Both the position numbers and the translations under genes were made by a program. A DNA stretch of 64,000 nt from Streptomyces canus (GTDB lineage Bacteria > Actinomycetota > Actinomycetes > Streptomycetales > Streptomycetaceae), in contig NZ_CP107989.1 of NCBI RefSeq assembly GCF_041435015.1, positions 2,046,001-2,110,000 on the forward strand, read 5' to 3'. Numbering within the stretch: the stretch's first letter is position 1; every line of letters begins with the position of its first letter. The notes beneath the pieces were generated by a model. That model made no database searches, was not told the origin of the DNA, and saw only the letters and a program-made list of their open reading frames with translations. Of the stretch, positions 7,322 through 16,217 are shown one piece after another.

Positions 7322-9241
7322 CTATGTCTCGGGCCGCATCCGGAAGTCGTGGAACGGCGGCAGCGGTTCGTCGCTGACCCGGCTCCACAGGTCACTGATC
7401 GCCTCGGCACCCTCCCGCAGATCGGCGACCTCGAAGCCCTCCTCGAAGACGGCCCGCGCCACCTCGGGCCGCCCCTCGGCGAGCAGCAGTCCGGCTTCGA
7501 TCAGCCGGAACCGGCCGCGCGCCCGGATCCCCGGATACAGCCGCTCCCACACGGAACGCGCCTCGGCCGTACGCCGTGCCGCGAGCAGCGCCTCGATCGC
7601 CTCGCGGCCCAGCGCGGCGGTGGCCGCCGTCCACGACTCGCCGTCGTCGCGCCGCTCGTGGCACAGGTCGTCGAAGGCGTCGGCGTACCGGTCGGCGGCC
7701 CGCTCCCGGTTGCCGGTCTCCACGTCGGCGACGGCGAGACAGCGCAGCAACGGCCAGACGGAGGGGGCCAGTTCGAGCCCCCGCTCCCAACTGCGCACCG
7801 CCTGGGCCCGGTCACCGGCGTGCCACTGGGCCACGCCCAGGTGGTACTCGGTGAGCGGGGTGGCGGGCGCGGTCTCCAGCATGTCCCGCCAGTGCTGCGC
7901 GACCAGCGTCTCGCCGGGCGGCCGTACCCGGCGCGGTTCGGGCAGGGCCCCGGCCCGCAGCAGCTCCAGCCAGGGCGCCTGGGCCTCGCCGAGGGTGCTC
8001 TCCTCGAAGGGTGTGCCGGGCAACTTCCAGTCGGCGCGCAGCACTTCGAGGGCACCCCAGCCCGAACCGACGGCGAGGATCTCGCCGGGTTCGGTGTCGG
8101 CGTAGGGCTTCCAGGCGGCGTAGGCCTCGTCGACGGCGGCACGCGGCAGTACGGCCTCCAGGCGCGCCTCCGCCTCGGCCGGCACCGGCGGCGCGCTGAG
8201 CGGCCCGTAGGCCTCCAGCCACGCCACCTCGCTCACCACGTCCAGCGGTACGTGCTCCACCTGGGTGCGGGCGAGCCCGGCCTGGATCTCGCAGTAGCCT
8301 CCGGTGCCGGGCTCGGTCAGCCACTCCTGCCATCGCCGACCGCCGCTGCCGGTCCCCCACACGAACAGCTTGCGGCCCCGCAGGACGTCCGTGGACGTCT
8401 GCACCAGCCCGTGCCCCTCGGAGTCGAGGGCGGCGATCCAGCGGCGCTGCGCGTCGGGCAGGTCGTAGAAGTAGTCGGCGGCATGAGAGCTGCCCAGCGG
8501 GTCCGGCGGGACGGGAACCCGGCTCAGGTGCCGCTCATGTCCGAAGTGCCAGGCCTCCTCGGCCGGGGCGAGCACCCTGCGCTCCTCGGGCACGGCGATG
8601 TTCGACCACCAGTAGCCCGGCACCGGCCGCTCGTGCGGATTGCGGATCCGCACCCCGACGTACAGGAAGTCCGATGCCTCCGGCAGCCACAGGTCCACCT
8701 GGAAGGGCAGGTCGCGCAGCCGTTCCCACTCCCACAGGCGGAGCATCTCGCCGTCGTCGGGGGCGGGCACGCGGGCGGCGTGCAGGGGGGCGCAGGAGAG
8801 GGTGGTGTGACCGGTGGCGCCGATGTTCCACTCGATGCCGCCGGAGAACCAGGCGCCGTTCAGCGCGAAGTTCGCGGGCTGGAACACCGGGTTGCGGTAA
8901 AGGAGTTCACGCCCGGTCGGCTTGTGGAAGAGGGAGGCGACCCGGCCGCCGAGACCGGGGAGCACGGTGGCCCTGAGCCGGTCGTTCTCGATCACGATCG
9001 TCTCGAACTCGCGGGGTGCGCGCTCTCTGCCGTAGCCGTCCCGGACGCGGACGGGCAGCAGGCTGTGCAGCGGCCCGTAACCCGCCTGCCGGGCCATGTC
9101 CCGGGGCAGGTCCTCCCGGTCCCGTATGTCGATGCGATGGACCTCGTGGAGGAGCCGCAGCGGGGGCAGGGGGTTGTCCGGGCCCAGCGGTGCGGCGGGC
9201 AGGGTGAGTACGTCTCGCCGGATCGTCGTCACGATCACCAT
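7322..9241 (-). CDS. DUF5107 protein with C-terminal TPR region
   Basis: A 639-residue protein. The N-terminal two thirds resembles DUF5107, a galactose-mutarotase-like beta-sandwich: ENDRLRATVLPGLGGRVASL, NGAWFSGGIEWNIGATGH, VPGYWWSNIAVPEERRVL and GYCEIQAGLARTQ. The C-terminal part is helical with TPR-like repeats (TEYHLGVAQWHAGDRAQAVR, LRCLAVADVETGNRERAADRY). Members are often associated with carbohydrate metabolism, but the activity is undefined. The ATG at 9241 lacks a strong ribosome-binding site, consistent with translation coupled to the upstream arginase-like gene, whose stop is 40 bp away on the same strand. Confidence 0.8.
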   Translation of the reverse strand: MVIVTTIRRDVLTLPAAPLGPDNPLPPLRLLHEVHRIDIRDREDLPRDMARQAGYGPLHSLLPVRVRDGYGRERAPREFETIVIENDRLRATVLPGLGGRVASLFHKPTGRELLYRNPVFQPANFALNGAWFSGGIEWNIGATGHTTLSCAPLHAARVPAPDDGEMLRLWEWERLRDLPFQVDLWLPEASDFLYVGVRIRNPHERPVPGYWWSNIAVPEERRVLAPAEEAWHFGHERHLSRVPVPPDPLGSSHAADYFYDLPDAQRRWIAALDSEGHGLVQTSTDVLRGRKLFVWGTGSGGRRWQEWLTEPGTGGYCEIQAGLARTQVEHVPLDVVSEVAWLEAYGPLSAPPVPAEAEARLEAVLPRAAVDEAYAAWKPYADTEPGEILAVGSGWGALEVLRADWKLPGTPFEESTLGEAQAPWLELLRAGALPEPRRVRPPGETLVAQHWRDMLETAPATPLTEYHLGVAQWHAGDRAQAVRSWERGLELAPSVWPLLRCLAVADVETGNRERAADRYADAFDDLCHERRDDGESWTAATAALGREAIEALLAARRTAEARSVWERLYPGIRARGRFRLIEAGLLLAEGRPEVARAVFEEGFEVADLREGAEAISDLWSRVSDEPLPPFHDFRMRPET

Positions 9242-9281
9242 GGAAACGGCTCGACGGTGAGTCGGCCAGGGGAGCCGCCGG

Positions 9282-10181
9282 TCAGGATTGCGCAAAGGCG
9301 TCCACGACGATGTCGGTGAGCAGCGCGCCGGCCGTGCCCTCGGGGTCCAGATCGGGGTCGTAGATGGTGATGTTGAGGCCGACACAGGAGGGGGAGGCGA
9401 GCAACGGCCGCAGCAGGGAGGTGAGTTCGGCGGGCAGGAGCCCCTCCGGGTCGGGGCTGTCGACGGCGGGCATGACGGACGGGTCGAGGACATCGGCGTC
9501 CAGGTGCACCCAGAAGCCGTCGATCTCGGGGATCTCGAAGGCCTGGACGGTGGCCCGGGCGAGGGCGTCCGCGCCCCACTCCCGGAGATCACCGACCGTC
9601 ACGACCGGGATCTTCAGGGCGGCGAGCTCGGCCCTGTCCTCCTCGAACTCGTCACGGATCCCGAAGAACCGCACGTCCTCGTCCCGCAGATAGGGCCGCA
9701 GACCTTCCAGGTTCGTCAGGTCCTCCTGCCCACGCCCGGTGGCCAGCGCGACCTCCTCGCCGCCCGCCGCGCCGATGCGGTCGGAGTTGCCGGTGTGCCG
9801 GAAGTCCGGCGAGGCGTCGATCGCGGCCAGCCCGTGGCGTCCGACGCGGCGCAGGGCGAGCGAGGCGCCGAGCTGGATGGAGCAGTCGCCGCCGAGGACG
9901 ACGGGGAGATCCCCGGCGCGCACATGGCGCTCGATGCGGTCGGCGAGCCTGACGGTGTACGAGGCGATCGCGGCGGCGTTGAAGACGCCGTCACCCTCCT
10001 GCCAGTCCCCGCGGTCGTAGCGCGGCGGCACCACCACGCCGCCTTCCAGGGCGTGCAGCCGCTGTACGATCCGCTGCTCCCGGAGAGCACCTGCGAGCTT
10101 GTAGCAGCCGGGCACGGTGCCGGGGGCGGGCGGACGCAGGCCGAGGTTGGAGGGGGCGTCCAGCACGACGATATTCCGCAT
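9282..10181 (-). CDS. Arginase-like ureohydrolase-fold protein with altered metal ligands
   Basis: A 299-residue member of the arginase/agmatinase fold. Three metal motifs are identifiable. GGDCSIQLG stands where GGDHS is normal and AIDASPDFRH where DAHxD is normal, so both ligand histidines are replaced (Cys and Ser). LDADVLDPSVMPAVDSPDPE keeps the DxDxxDP acidic pair. It therefore may bind metal differently or act on another substrate. The ATG at 10181 gives MRNIVVLDAPSN; an ATG at 10190 is also possible and neither has a clear ribosome-binding site. It is divergent from the small gene at 10240 and upstream of DUF5107 on the same strand. Confidence 0.82.
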   Translation of the reverse strand: MRNIVVLDAPSNLGLRPPAPGTVPGCYKLAGALREQRIVQRLHALEGGVVVPPRYDRGDWQEGDGVFNAAAIASYTVRLADRIERHVRAGDLPVVLGGDCSIQLGASLALRRVGRHGLAAIDASPDFRHTGNSDRIGAAGGEEVALATGRGQEDLTNLEGLRPYLRDEDVRFFGIRDEFEEDRAELAALKIPVVTVGDLREWGADALARATVQAFEIPEIDGFWVHLDADVLDPSVMPAVDSPDPEGLLPAELTSLLRPLLASPSCVGLNITIYDPDLDPEGTAGALLTDIVVDAFAQS

Positions 10182-10239
10182 GCGGATCATCGTCGCCGAC
10201 GTACAGTCGACCGTCCACGGGATTGACGAAGGAGCGACA

Positions 10240-10587
10240 GTGAGTGAGCAGCACACCTACCGGGTGATCGTGCGCGGAACCTGGGACGGGCTCACCGACG
10301 AGGCCCGCGCCCGGCTGCTCGCCGAGGCGGCGGACCACGGCATGGCGAGCATGCGGTTCACCGAGGAGGGCTCGCTGTCGTACGAGCCGGCGCCGCTGAA
10401 GCACTTCTCGATGCGGTACGTGGTGGTCTCGGACGCGGCGGACGGCGAGGAGATGGCGGGGGCGATCGCGGAGGACCGCGCCGAGGGCACGCTGCGGGAT
10501 CTCGGTTACGGTTTCCGGGACCTGAAGTCGACGGTCACGGACCTCGACACCATGAAGATCAACCGGAAGCCCGCATCTCGGCGGTGA
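10240..10587 (+). CDS. DUF6204-type small hypothetical protein
   Basis: A 115-residue soluble protein starting MSEQHTYRVIVRGTWDGL, with a strong GAAGGAG ribosome-binding site before a GTG start. I believe it matches the actinobacterial DUF6204 family, whose function is unknown. It is charged, has no membrane segment, and ends with a basic tail. Its last 29 bases overlap the 3' end of the convergent acetyltransferase gene. Confidence 0.65.
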   Translation: MSEQHTYRVIVRGTWDGLTDEARARLLAEAADHGMASMRFTEEGSLSYEPAPLKHFSMRYVVVSDAADGEEMAGAIAEDRAEGTLRDLGYGFRDLKSTVTDLDTMKINRKPASRR

Positions 10588-11122
10588 TGGCCCAGCGCTC
10601 GTGGTCCCGCCAGTCCCCGTCGATGTAGATCATCTTCGGTGAGAAGCCTTCGAGGCGGAAGCCGCAGCTGCGGGCGAGGGCGAGGGAGCCGGCGTTCCGG
10701 GGCTGCGCGTTGATCTCGAGGCGGTGCAGCCGCATCGGGCCGAAGGCGTGGTCGATCACGAGGTTCAGCCCTTCGCGCATCAGCCCGCGCCCGGCCGCGT
10801 GCGCGAAGGCGCCGTAGCCCAGGGCCCCGCACTGGAAGCCGCCCTCGACGATGTTGTTGATGTTGATGTATCCGGCGATGGCCCCGTCGCCCCGCTCGCC
10901 GTCCTTCTCGCAGACCAGGAACCCCGCTTTGGTCCGGTCCTCGATCAGCCGTCCGGCGTAGGCGAGATAGGCGCTCTCGCTGTCGGGCGGGAACAGCCAC
11001 GGCTGGTGGAGTTCCTTGCTCTCCCGGGCCCGGGCGGTGAACTCGGCGCCGTCCTCGTAGGTGAAGTGGCGTATGCCCACGCGGGGGCCTTCGGCGAGAT
11101 AGCGGGAAGCGGTGTGCGGCAT
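10559..11122 (-). CDS. GNAT family N-acetyltransferase (RimJ/RimL type)
   Basis: A 187-residue acetyltransferase. The acetyl-CoA-binding core is visible in GALGYGAFAHAAGRGLMREG, followed by LHRLEINAQPRNAGSLALAR and SCGFRLEGFSPKMIYIDGDW, the pattern of RimJ/RimL enzymes that acetylate protein N-termini or small molecules. The substrate is unknown. Its 3' end overlaps the convergent DUF6204 gene. The next gene downstream on its strand is unrelated. Confidence 0.85.
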   Translation of the reverse strand: MPHTASRYLAEGPRVGIRHFTYEDGAEFTARARESKELHQPWLFPPDSESAYLAYAGRLIEDRTKAGFLVCEKDGERGDGAIAGYININNIVEGGFQCGALGYGAFAHAAGRGLMREGLNLVIDHAFGPMRLHRLEINAQPRNAGSLALARSCGFRLEGFSPKMIYIDGDWRDHERWAITAEMRASG

Positions 11123-11165
11123 CTGACCACCCTACGATCCGCCGGGCATGAACCTCCGGGCAGTC

Positions 11166-11405
11166 CTAGCCGCGCCTCTTCATGACATACGCCCCGCACA
11201 GGGCCCCGATGAGGCCGGTGGCGAGCAGAGCCGTCCACAGGGGCATCGTCACCTCGGGGACCAGCAGCCGGATCCTCGTCGCCCGGGTGTTCTCGAAGAT
11301 GAAGGTCAGGGCGAGGGCGGCCAGCAGCAGGACGACCGCCCTGGCGGGCGGCATCGTCCCGCTCCTGCCCTCGGTGGTGCCGGCTGCGGAGGTCTTCGGG
11401 CTCAT
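11166..11405 (-). CDS. LapA-domain small membrane protein (DUF1049-like)
   Basis: A 79-residue protein with two transmembrane helices (about residues 21-38 and 55-73), separated by a short NTRATRIRLLVPEV loop and ending in basic MKRRG. This is the lipopolysaccharide assembly protein A (LapA/DUF1049) layout, in which FIFENTRATRI corresponds to the family's FxxQN segment. In Gram-positive bacteria its role is unknown. It lies alone between the acetyltransferase and the S15-type hydrolase. Confidence 0.7.
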   Translation of the reverse strand: MSPKTSAAGTTEGRSGTMPPARAVVLLLAALALTFIFENTRATRIRLLVPEVTMPLWTALLATGLIGALCGAYVMKRRG

Positions 11406-11464
11406 GCGACCAGGGTGAGCCCGAAGACCTGGTCACGCACGGTGAGAGCTGCCCTCCGGGTGAC

Positions 11465-13219
11465 TCACCGTCCGCCGACCGGCAGCTCCAGCACCCCGGC
11501 CCGCCCGGGCGCGCTCACCACGGTCACCGGCTTGATGCCCCGGTTCCCGAAGTACGCGTCGTCGCTCGCCGCGATGACGAACTGGAGCCGGTGCCCCTTC
11601 TCGTAGCGGTGGACGACCCCCGGCAGGGTCACCGTGAACGGCTTCGTCACGTCGGGCACCCGGACCGGCGCGACCAGCCGGTGGGCGAGCGTCTTCGTGC
11701 CGTCCGGAGCGATGTCGTAGATCTTGGCGAACAACACCAGCTTGTCGGCGGCGTCCCCCGAGTCCTGCGTCCGCTCGGCCTTCGGGGAGCTCACCTCGAG
11801 CGTGACCTTCGGGGCGCCGACGACGTCGAGGGTCCGGGGCAGGGGGGCACTGGTCCAGTCGGCGTAGGTGCCCTCGGTGTCGTACGGCGCCGGGTCCGGG
11901 AGGCCGAGGGCGCCGTACAGCGAACTCTCCGAATGGCTCGTGGGAACCAGCCGGTTGCTGTACGACCGACTGCCCCACGTCACCTTCCTGCTGTTGTCGA
12001 CGAGCTTGCCGTCCCCGGAGAGGTAGAGCTTCTGGCTGAGCGCGGGCAGGTGGTCGGCGGTGGCGTAGGTGCCGTTCGGGTCGGTGATCCAGTCGCGGTA
12101 GTAGGCGAAGGCCGGGCCCGTGTCGACGTCCTTCCGCCCGTGCAGGTACCGGTCGAACCAGGCGAGGATCCGCCGGCCGACATAGCTGGTCTCCAAGTTG
12201 CCCTGGACGAGGTTGAGTTCACCGGCCGCCGGATCGGTGATCCCGCCGCTGTGCCCTCCCGACTGCCAGATCATCCTGGCGGTCGTGCCCTGCGCCTTGA
12301 GCTTCTTGTACGTCGCGGTCGCCTCGTTGAGATTGAAGAGACTGTCGCTCTGTCCCTGGACGAGCAGGGTGGGCGCCTTGACGCGGCTCAGGTACGACAC
12401 CGGCGAGACACTGTGCGAGTAGTCGAGCAGCTCGGCCGTGCGGGCCGCCGGAAAGCTCCCGGAGTTGAGCGTACGGACGGTGTCGCAGGCCTCGGTCACG
12501 AAGTGCAGACAGCCCAGGGAGTTGATGCGGGACGGGTCGAGGTTCACCTCGGTCAGCGGCTGGCTCTCGCCGATGAGGTAGAAGCCGTTGGCCCACTGCC
12601 ACTTGAAGGCACCGGGGACGCTCCCGGCGCGCGTCGTGTTGTTGGGGGCCAGTGCGTACGCCAGGTCGTTCCAGGTGATCATCGGCACGAGGGCGTCCAC
12701 CCGATGGTCCACGGCGGCGGTCGCCAGCTGGATGGCGCCTCCGTAGGAGCCTCCGATCATGCCGACCCGCGGGTCGCCCGGGCCGTCGAGGGTGACGAAG
12801 TCGGCCCTGGTCCCGTCGTCGGCGGCACGCTTTCCGCCCAGGAAGTCGATCAGCGCCGAGGCGGCCGTCCCGTCGATGCGCGGGTCGTCGAGGGAGATCA
12901 GACAGCCGGACCTGCCGAAGCCGAGCCCCGACCAGGCGAGCGAGACATAACCGCGCTGGGCGAAGGCCCTGGCGGTGGCGTCCGTGGAACCGTCGGACTT
13001 GCTGCCGCCGAAGCCGTTGGTGGTGAGCACGGCGGGCGCCCGCTCCACACCCGACGGGCGGTACAGGTCGGCGTCGATCGTGCAGGTGCGACTGCCGACC
13101 TGGACCGTGAACTTCACCGCGCTGACGGTGTATTGGCCGGTCGCGGGGGCGGGAGTGGTGAGCGTGGCGGCGAGCAGGAGCGCGAGTGGGACGGAATGTC
13201 CGAGCACACGACGGGACAC
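11465..13219 (-). CDS. Secreted CocE/NonD-type (S15) alpha/beta hydrolase
   Basis: A 584-residue exported hydrolase. The GTG at 13219 follows TGGAGG and starts a signal peptide (SRRVLGHSVPLALLLAATL, cleavage probably near PAPATGQ). The alpha/beta-hydrolase part has the Ser elbow GGSYGGAIQLATAA, with WSGLGFGRSGC before it. The C-terminal 170 residues form the jelly-roll PepX_C domain (VVGAPKVTLEVSSPKAE, KGHRLQFVIAASDDAYF). The family includes X-Pro dipeptidyl peptidases, cocaine esterase and acylases; the substrate is unclear. Two palindromes precede it and could regulate it. Confidence 0.85.
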   Translation of the reverse strand: MSRRVLGHSVPLALLLAATLTTPAPATGQYTVSAVKFTVQVGSRTCTIDADLYRPSGVERAPAVLTTNGFGGSKSDGSTDATARAFAQRGYVSLAWSGLGFGRSGCLISLDDPRIDGTAASALIDFLGGKRAADDGTRADFVTLDGPGDPRVGMIGGSYGGAIQLATAAVDHRVDALVPMITWNDLAYALAPNNTTRAGSVPGAFKWQWANGFYLIGESQPLTEVNLDPSRINSLGCLHFVTEACDTVRTLNSGSFPAARTAELLDYSHSVSPVSYLSRVKAPTLLVQGQSDSLFNLNEATATYKKLKAQGTTARMIWQSGGHSGGITDPAAGELNLVQGNLETSYVGRRILAWFDRYLHGRKDVDTGPAFAYYRDWITDPNGTYATADHLPALSQKLYLSGDGKLVDNSRKVTWGSRSYSNRLVPTSHSESSLYGALGLPDPAPYDTEGTYADWTSAPLPRTLDVVGAPKVTLEVSSPKAERTQDSGDAADKLVLFAKIYDIAPDGTKTLAHRLVAPVRVPDVTKPFTVTLPGVVHRYEKGHRLQFVIAASDDAYFGNRGIKPVTVVSAPGRAGVLELPVGGR

Positions 13220-13255
13220 GGAGATACCTCCACACTGGGGACACAACCCGAGACT

Positions 13256-13288
13256 TACCGACCGGTAGTCATGGTGTGACACGTGTCA
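13256..13288. promoter_or_regulatory. Two palindromes upstream of the secreted hydrolase
   Basis: TACCG-AC-CGGTA (13256-13267) and TGACACGTGTCA (13277-13288, perfect 12-bp palindrome) lie 37-69 bp upstream of the GTG start at 13219. They are plausible operator sites; the ACCGACCGGT core resembles sites used by TetR-type repressors. No regulator gene is adjacent. Confidence 0.4.
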
Positions 13289-13328
13289 GAGGAGGTCAAT
13301 CGCCCGACCGGGTGTTTCTGACGGAGAT

Positions 13329-14252
13329 TCAGCGGAGGGCGGGTTCTGCCAGCGTCAGCGTGCCCGTGTCGGCATCGAGCTCGGCGGCCACTCCGAAGGG
13401 GATCGTCAACGCCCCTTCGCAGTGGCCGAATCCGAACTCCTCGACGACGGGCACGCCGAGTCCGCCGAGCCGGTCGAGGAGCAGCGCGCGCACGCTCTCG
13501 TACGGTTCGCACCTCTCCCACGACCCGAGGAGCACCCCGCGCACCCCGTCGAGCCAGTCGGCGCGCAGGAGCTGGGTCAGATAGCGGTCGAGGCGGTACG
13601 TCTCCTCGCCGACGTCCTCCAGGCAGAGCAGGCCCCCGCGCGCGCCGGGCCGGGCGTGAGCGGAGCCCAGTTCGGAGGCGAGCAGGCACAGACAGCCGCC
13701 CAGGGTGACGCCGAGGGCCCGGCCGGGGACGAGGGCCCTGCCACCGGAGGCGATCGTGCGGACCGTCTCCGGCGCGAACAGCGTGGACCTCAGATGCTCC
13801 TGGGCCCGCGCGTTCTTGATGAAGTCGAAGCCGGCGGCCATCGGACCGTACAGCGTGACCAGGCCGAGCCGGGCGGCGAACGCCTCGTGCAGCGCGGTCA
13901 CGTCACTGAATCCGACCAGCACCTTGGGACCGGCCGCGCGCAGGGCGTTCCAGTCGAGCAGTTCGACCATGCGCATCGCGCCGTATCCCCCGCGGGCGCA
14001 CAGCACGGCGTCCACGGACGGGTCGCACCAGGCGTTCTGGAGATCTGCCGCCCGGTCGGCGTCGGTGCCCGCGAGGTAGCCGAACTCGCCGTGCCGGTCG
14101 AGGACATGGGGTCCCACGACGGGGTCCAGATCCCAGCCGCGCAGGATGTCCAGGCCCGCCTGGAGCCGTTCCTCCGGCACCGGCCCGCTGGGCGCGACCA
14201 CGGCCACGCGCGCGCCCGGGGTGAGTCTGGAGGGCCTGACGAGTTCCTTCAC
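13329..14252 (-). CDS. LD-carboxypeptidase (peptidase family S66)
   Basis: A 307-residue S66 serine peptidase that usually removes the terminal D-alanine from murein tetrapeptides (LD-carboxypeptidase) or acts on microcin-like peptides. The Ser-Glu-His triad is visible: S116 in GFSDVTALH, E212 in CLEDVGEETYR and H277 in FGFGHCEGALTIPFG. The early CARGGYGAMRMVELLDW block is also typical. There is no signal peptide, so it acts in the cytoplasm. Its ATG overlaps the S9 peptidase stop by 4 bp (ATGA), making it the last gene of a four-peptidase operon. Confidence 0.9.
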   Translation of the reverse strand: MKELVRPSRLTPGARVAVVAPSGPVPEERLQAGLDILRGWDLDPVVGPHVLDRHGEFGYLAGTDADRAADLQNAWCDPSVDAVLCARGGYGAMRMVELLDWNALRAAGPKVLVGFSDVTALHEAFAARLGLVTLYGPMAAGFDFIKNARAQEHLRSTLFAPETVRTIASGGRALVPGRALGVTLGGCLCLLASELGSAHARPGARGGLLCLEDVGEETYRLDRYLTQLLRADWLDGVRGVLLGSWERCEPYESVRALLLDRLGGLGVPVVEEFGFGHCEGALTIPFGVAAELDADTGTLTLAEPALR

Positions 14253-16201
14253 TTGACGAGCTCCAATGTCGGTACGCCGGGCGGGTTCAGCCCGAACACC
14301 TGTGCATACAGGGAGAGTTCGGCCTCAAGAGCCCGGATCATGGTCTCGGCCCGACGGAACCCGTGCCCCTCCCCCTCGAAGGCGAGGTACGCGTGCGGCA
14401 CCCGCCGGCCGGCGATCCGGGACAGGAACCGCTCGCACTGCGCGGGCGGGCAGATCACGTCGTCCAGGCCCTGGAGCAGCAGGAAGGGCACGGTGACCCG
14501 GTCGGCGTGCTCGACGGGCGAGCGTTCCGCGTACCGGCCGGGGACCTCGGCGAACGGTCCGACCAGGCTCTCCAGATACTGGGACTCGAAGTCGTGGGTC
14601 TCCCCCGTGCCCCAGCCGGCCAGGTCGAGGATCGGGTAGACGATCGTGCCGCAGGCGTAGACGTCGGTCGCGGTGAGCGAGGCGGCCGCGGTCCAGCCGC
14701 CCGCGCTGCCGCCGCGGACGGCGAGCCGGTCGCGGTCGGCGGTGCCCTCGTCGGCGAGGGCGAGCGCGACGGCGGCGCAGTCCTCGACGTCGACCACGCC
14801 CCACTGCTCGCGCAGCCGGTTGCGGTACTCCCGCCCGTACCCGGTGGAGCCGCCGTAGTTGACCTCGGCGACGCCGATGCCGCGCGAGGTGAAGTAGGCG
14901 ATCGAGAGGTCGAGCACGAGGGGCGCGTGCCCGGTGGGTCCGCCGTGCACCCAGACGACGTACGGCGGCAGCTCGCCGCCCGGCGCCCGGTGTCCGGGGT
15001 GGTGGGGCGGGTAGACGTGGGCGTGGATGTCGCGGCCGTCCGGACCGGTGAAGGTACGGATCAGGGGCTCGGGGTAGTACACGGGGTCGACGGGGTCGTC
15101 GTGCGGGGCGCCGATCACCCGGGCCCGGCCGGTGCGTGTGTCCAGCTCCACGACCTCGTAGGCGGTGCGGGGGCTGGCGCCGACGGCGACGACCCGTTCG
15201 CCGTGCACCGCGAGGGTGGGCGCGAACTCGGTCCAGGGCCCTGCCGCGTCCACGAGTTCGCCGGTCTCAAGGTCCAGGATCCCGAGGGCGGTCGAGCCGC
15301 TGCCGTGCACGACGGCGATCAGTCCGCTGTCCAGGGGCGCGAACCAGCGGTGGCCGAGCTTCCAGAGGGCGCCGCCGAACTCCTCCTCGCGCGGGCAGAG
15401 TTGCTCGCCGTCGCGGTAGAGGTTCCACCAGCCGGTGCGGTCGCTCGCGTACAGGAGACGGCCATCGGGCGACCAGTCGGCCTGGGCGATCGACTCCTCC
15501 GGACCGCCGGCCAGGGTGCGGGGCTCGACGAGCGTGCCGTGGGGCCCGATGTCCGCGACGACCAGTTCCGTGCCGTCCCAGGGCATGCGCGGGTGGTCCC
15601 AGGCCAGCCAGGCCGCGCGCGAGCCGTCGGGGGAGATGCGGGGGCCGGTGACGAACCGGTGGCGGTCGTCGGTGAGTTCGCGCACCGCGTCCCGGTCCCG
15701 CACGGCCGAGCCGTCGAGCGGTACGGCGGCCAGGACCCGGCGGACGTCGGTGGGTCCGTCGCCGGTGAACTCCTCGAGGACGCACCACACTTCACCGAGG
15801 TCGAGTCTCACCTGCGGTTCCGCCCAGCGCAGTCCGCCGCCCACCGGGGAGAGGGGTGTCAGGGGACGCGGCTCGCTCCCGGGCTCGTACCGGTACAGCC
15901 GCTGGTCGGCGAAGTGCACGAACACGACGAGCGGTTCGCCGGCCACCACCGCGCCGGACCAGGGATGGCCGCCGTACTCGATGACCCGGCTGCGCACGTT
16001 CCACGGCGCGGGCAGCACCGACTCCTCCTGCCCGTCGGCGCGTCTACGCACGAGCGTGCGGCGGCCGCCCTCGGTGGGCCGGGGTTCGGTCCACCACACC
16101 TCGTCCCCGACGAAGCCCAGCCATTCGGGGTGCCCGTCGTGCGCGGCCGCGAGCGCCGCGTCGATGGGCGAGGGCCAGGAACCGTATGCCGACGTCTGCA
16201 C
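14249..16201 (-). CDS. S9 family prolyl-oligopeptidase-type peptidase
   Basis: A 650-residue cytoplasmic peptidase with an N-terminal beta-propeller (about residues 10-390, with repeats such as ADWSPDGRLLYASDRTGWWN) and a C-terminal alpha/beta-hydrolase domain. The nucleophile is in RGGSAGGWTAAAS, the Asp in LLQGLDDVICPP and the His in FEGEGHGFRR. HGGPTGHAP is the oxyanion segment. The GTG at 16201 follows GGGGGAG; a GTG at 16213 lacks a ribosome-binding site. It starts 16 bp after the M20 gene and overlaps the S66 gene, so all are co-transcribed. It likely cleaves short peptides. Confidence 0.88.
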   Translation of the reverse strand: MQTSAYGSWPSPIDAALAAAHDGHPEWLGFVGDEVWWTEPRPTEGGRRTLVRRRADGQEESVLPAPWNVRSRVIEYGGHPWSGAVVAGEPLVVFVHFADQRLYRYEPGSEPRPLTPLSPVGGGLRWAEPQVRLDLGEVWCVLEEFTGDGPTDVRRVLAAVPLDGSAVRDRDAVRELTDDRHRFVTGPRISPDGSRAAWLAWDHPRMPWDGTELVVADIGPHGTLVEPRTLAGGPEESIAQADWSPDGRLLYASDRTGWWNLYRDGEQLCPREEEFGGALWKLGHRWFAPLDSGLIAVVHGSGSTALGILDLETGELVDAAGPWTEFAPTLAVHGERVVAVGASPRTAYEVVELDTRTGRARVIGAPHDDPVDPVYYPEPLIRTFTGPDGRDIHAHVYPPHHPGHRAPGGELPPYVVWVHGGPTGHAPLVLDLSIAYFTSRGIGVAEVNYGGSTGYGREYRNRLREQWGVVDVEDCAAVALALADEGTADRDRLAVRGGSAGGWTAAASLTATDVYACGTIVYPILDLAGWGTGETHDFESQYLESLVGPFAEVPGRYAERSPVEHADRVTVPFLLLQGLDDVICPPAQCERFLSRIAGRRVPHAYLAFEGEGHGFRRAETMIRALEAELSLYAQVFGLNPPGVPTLELVK

Positions 16202-16217
16202 GTTCTCCCCCACTTGC

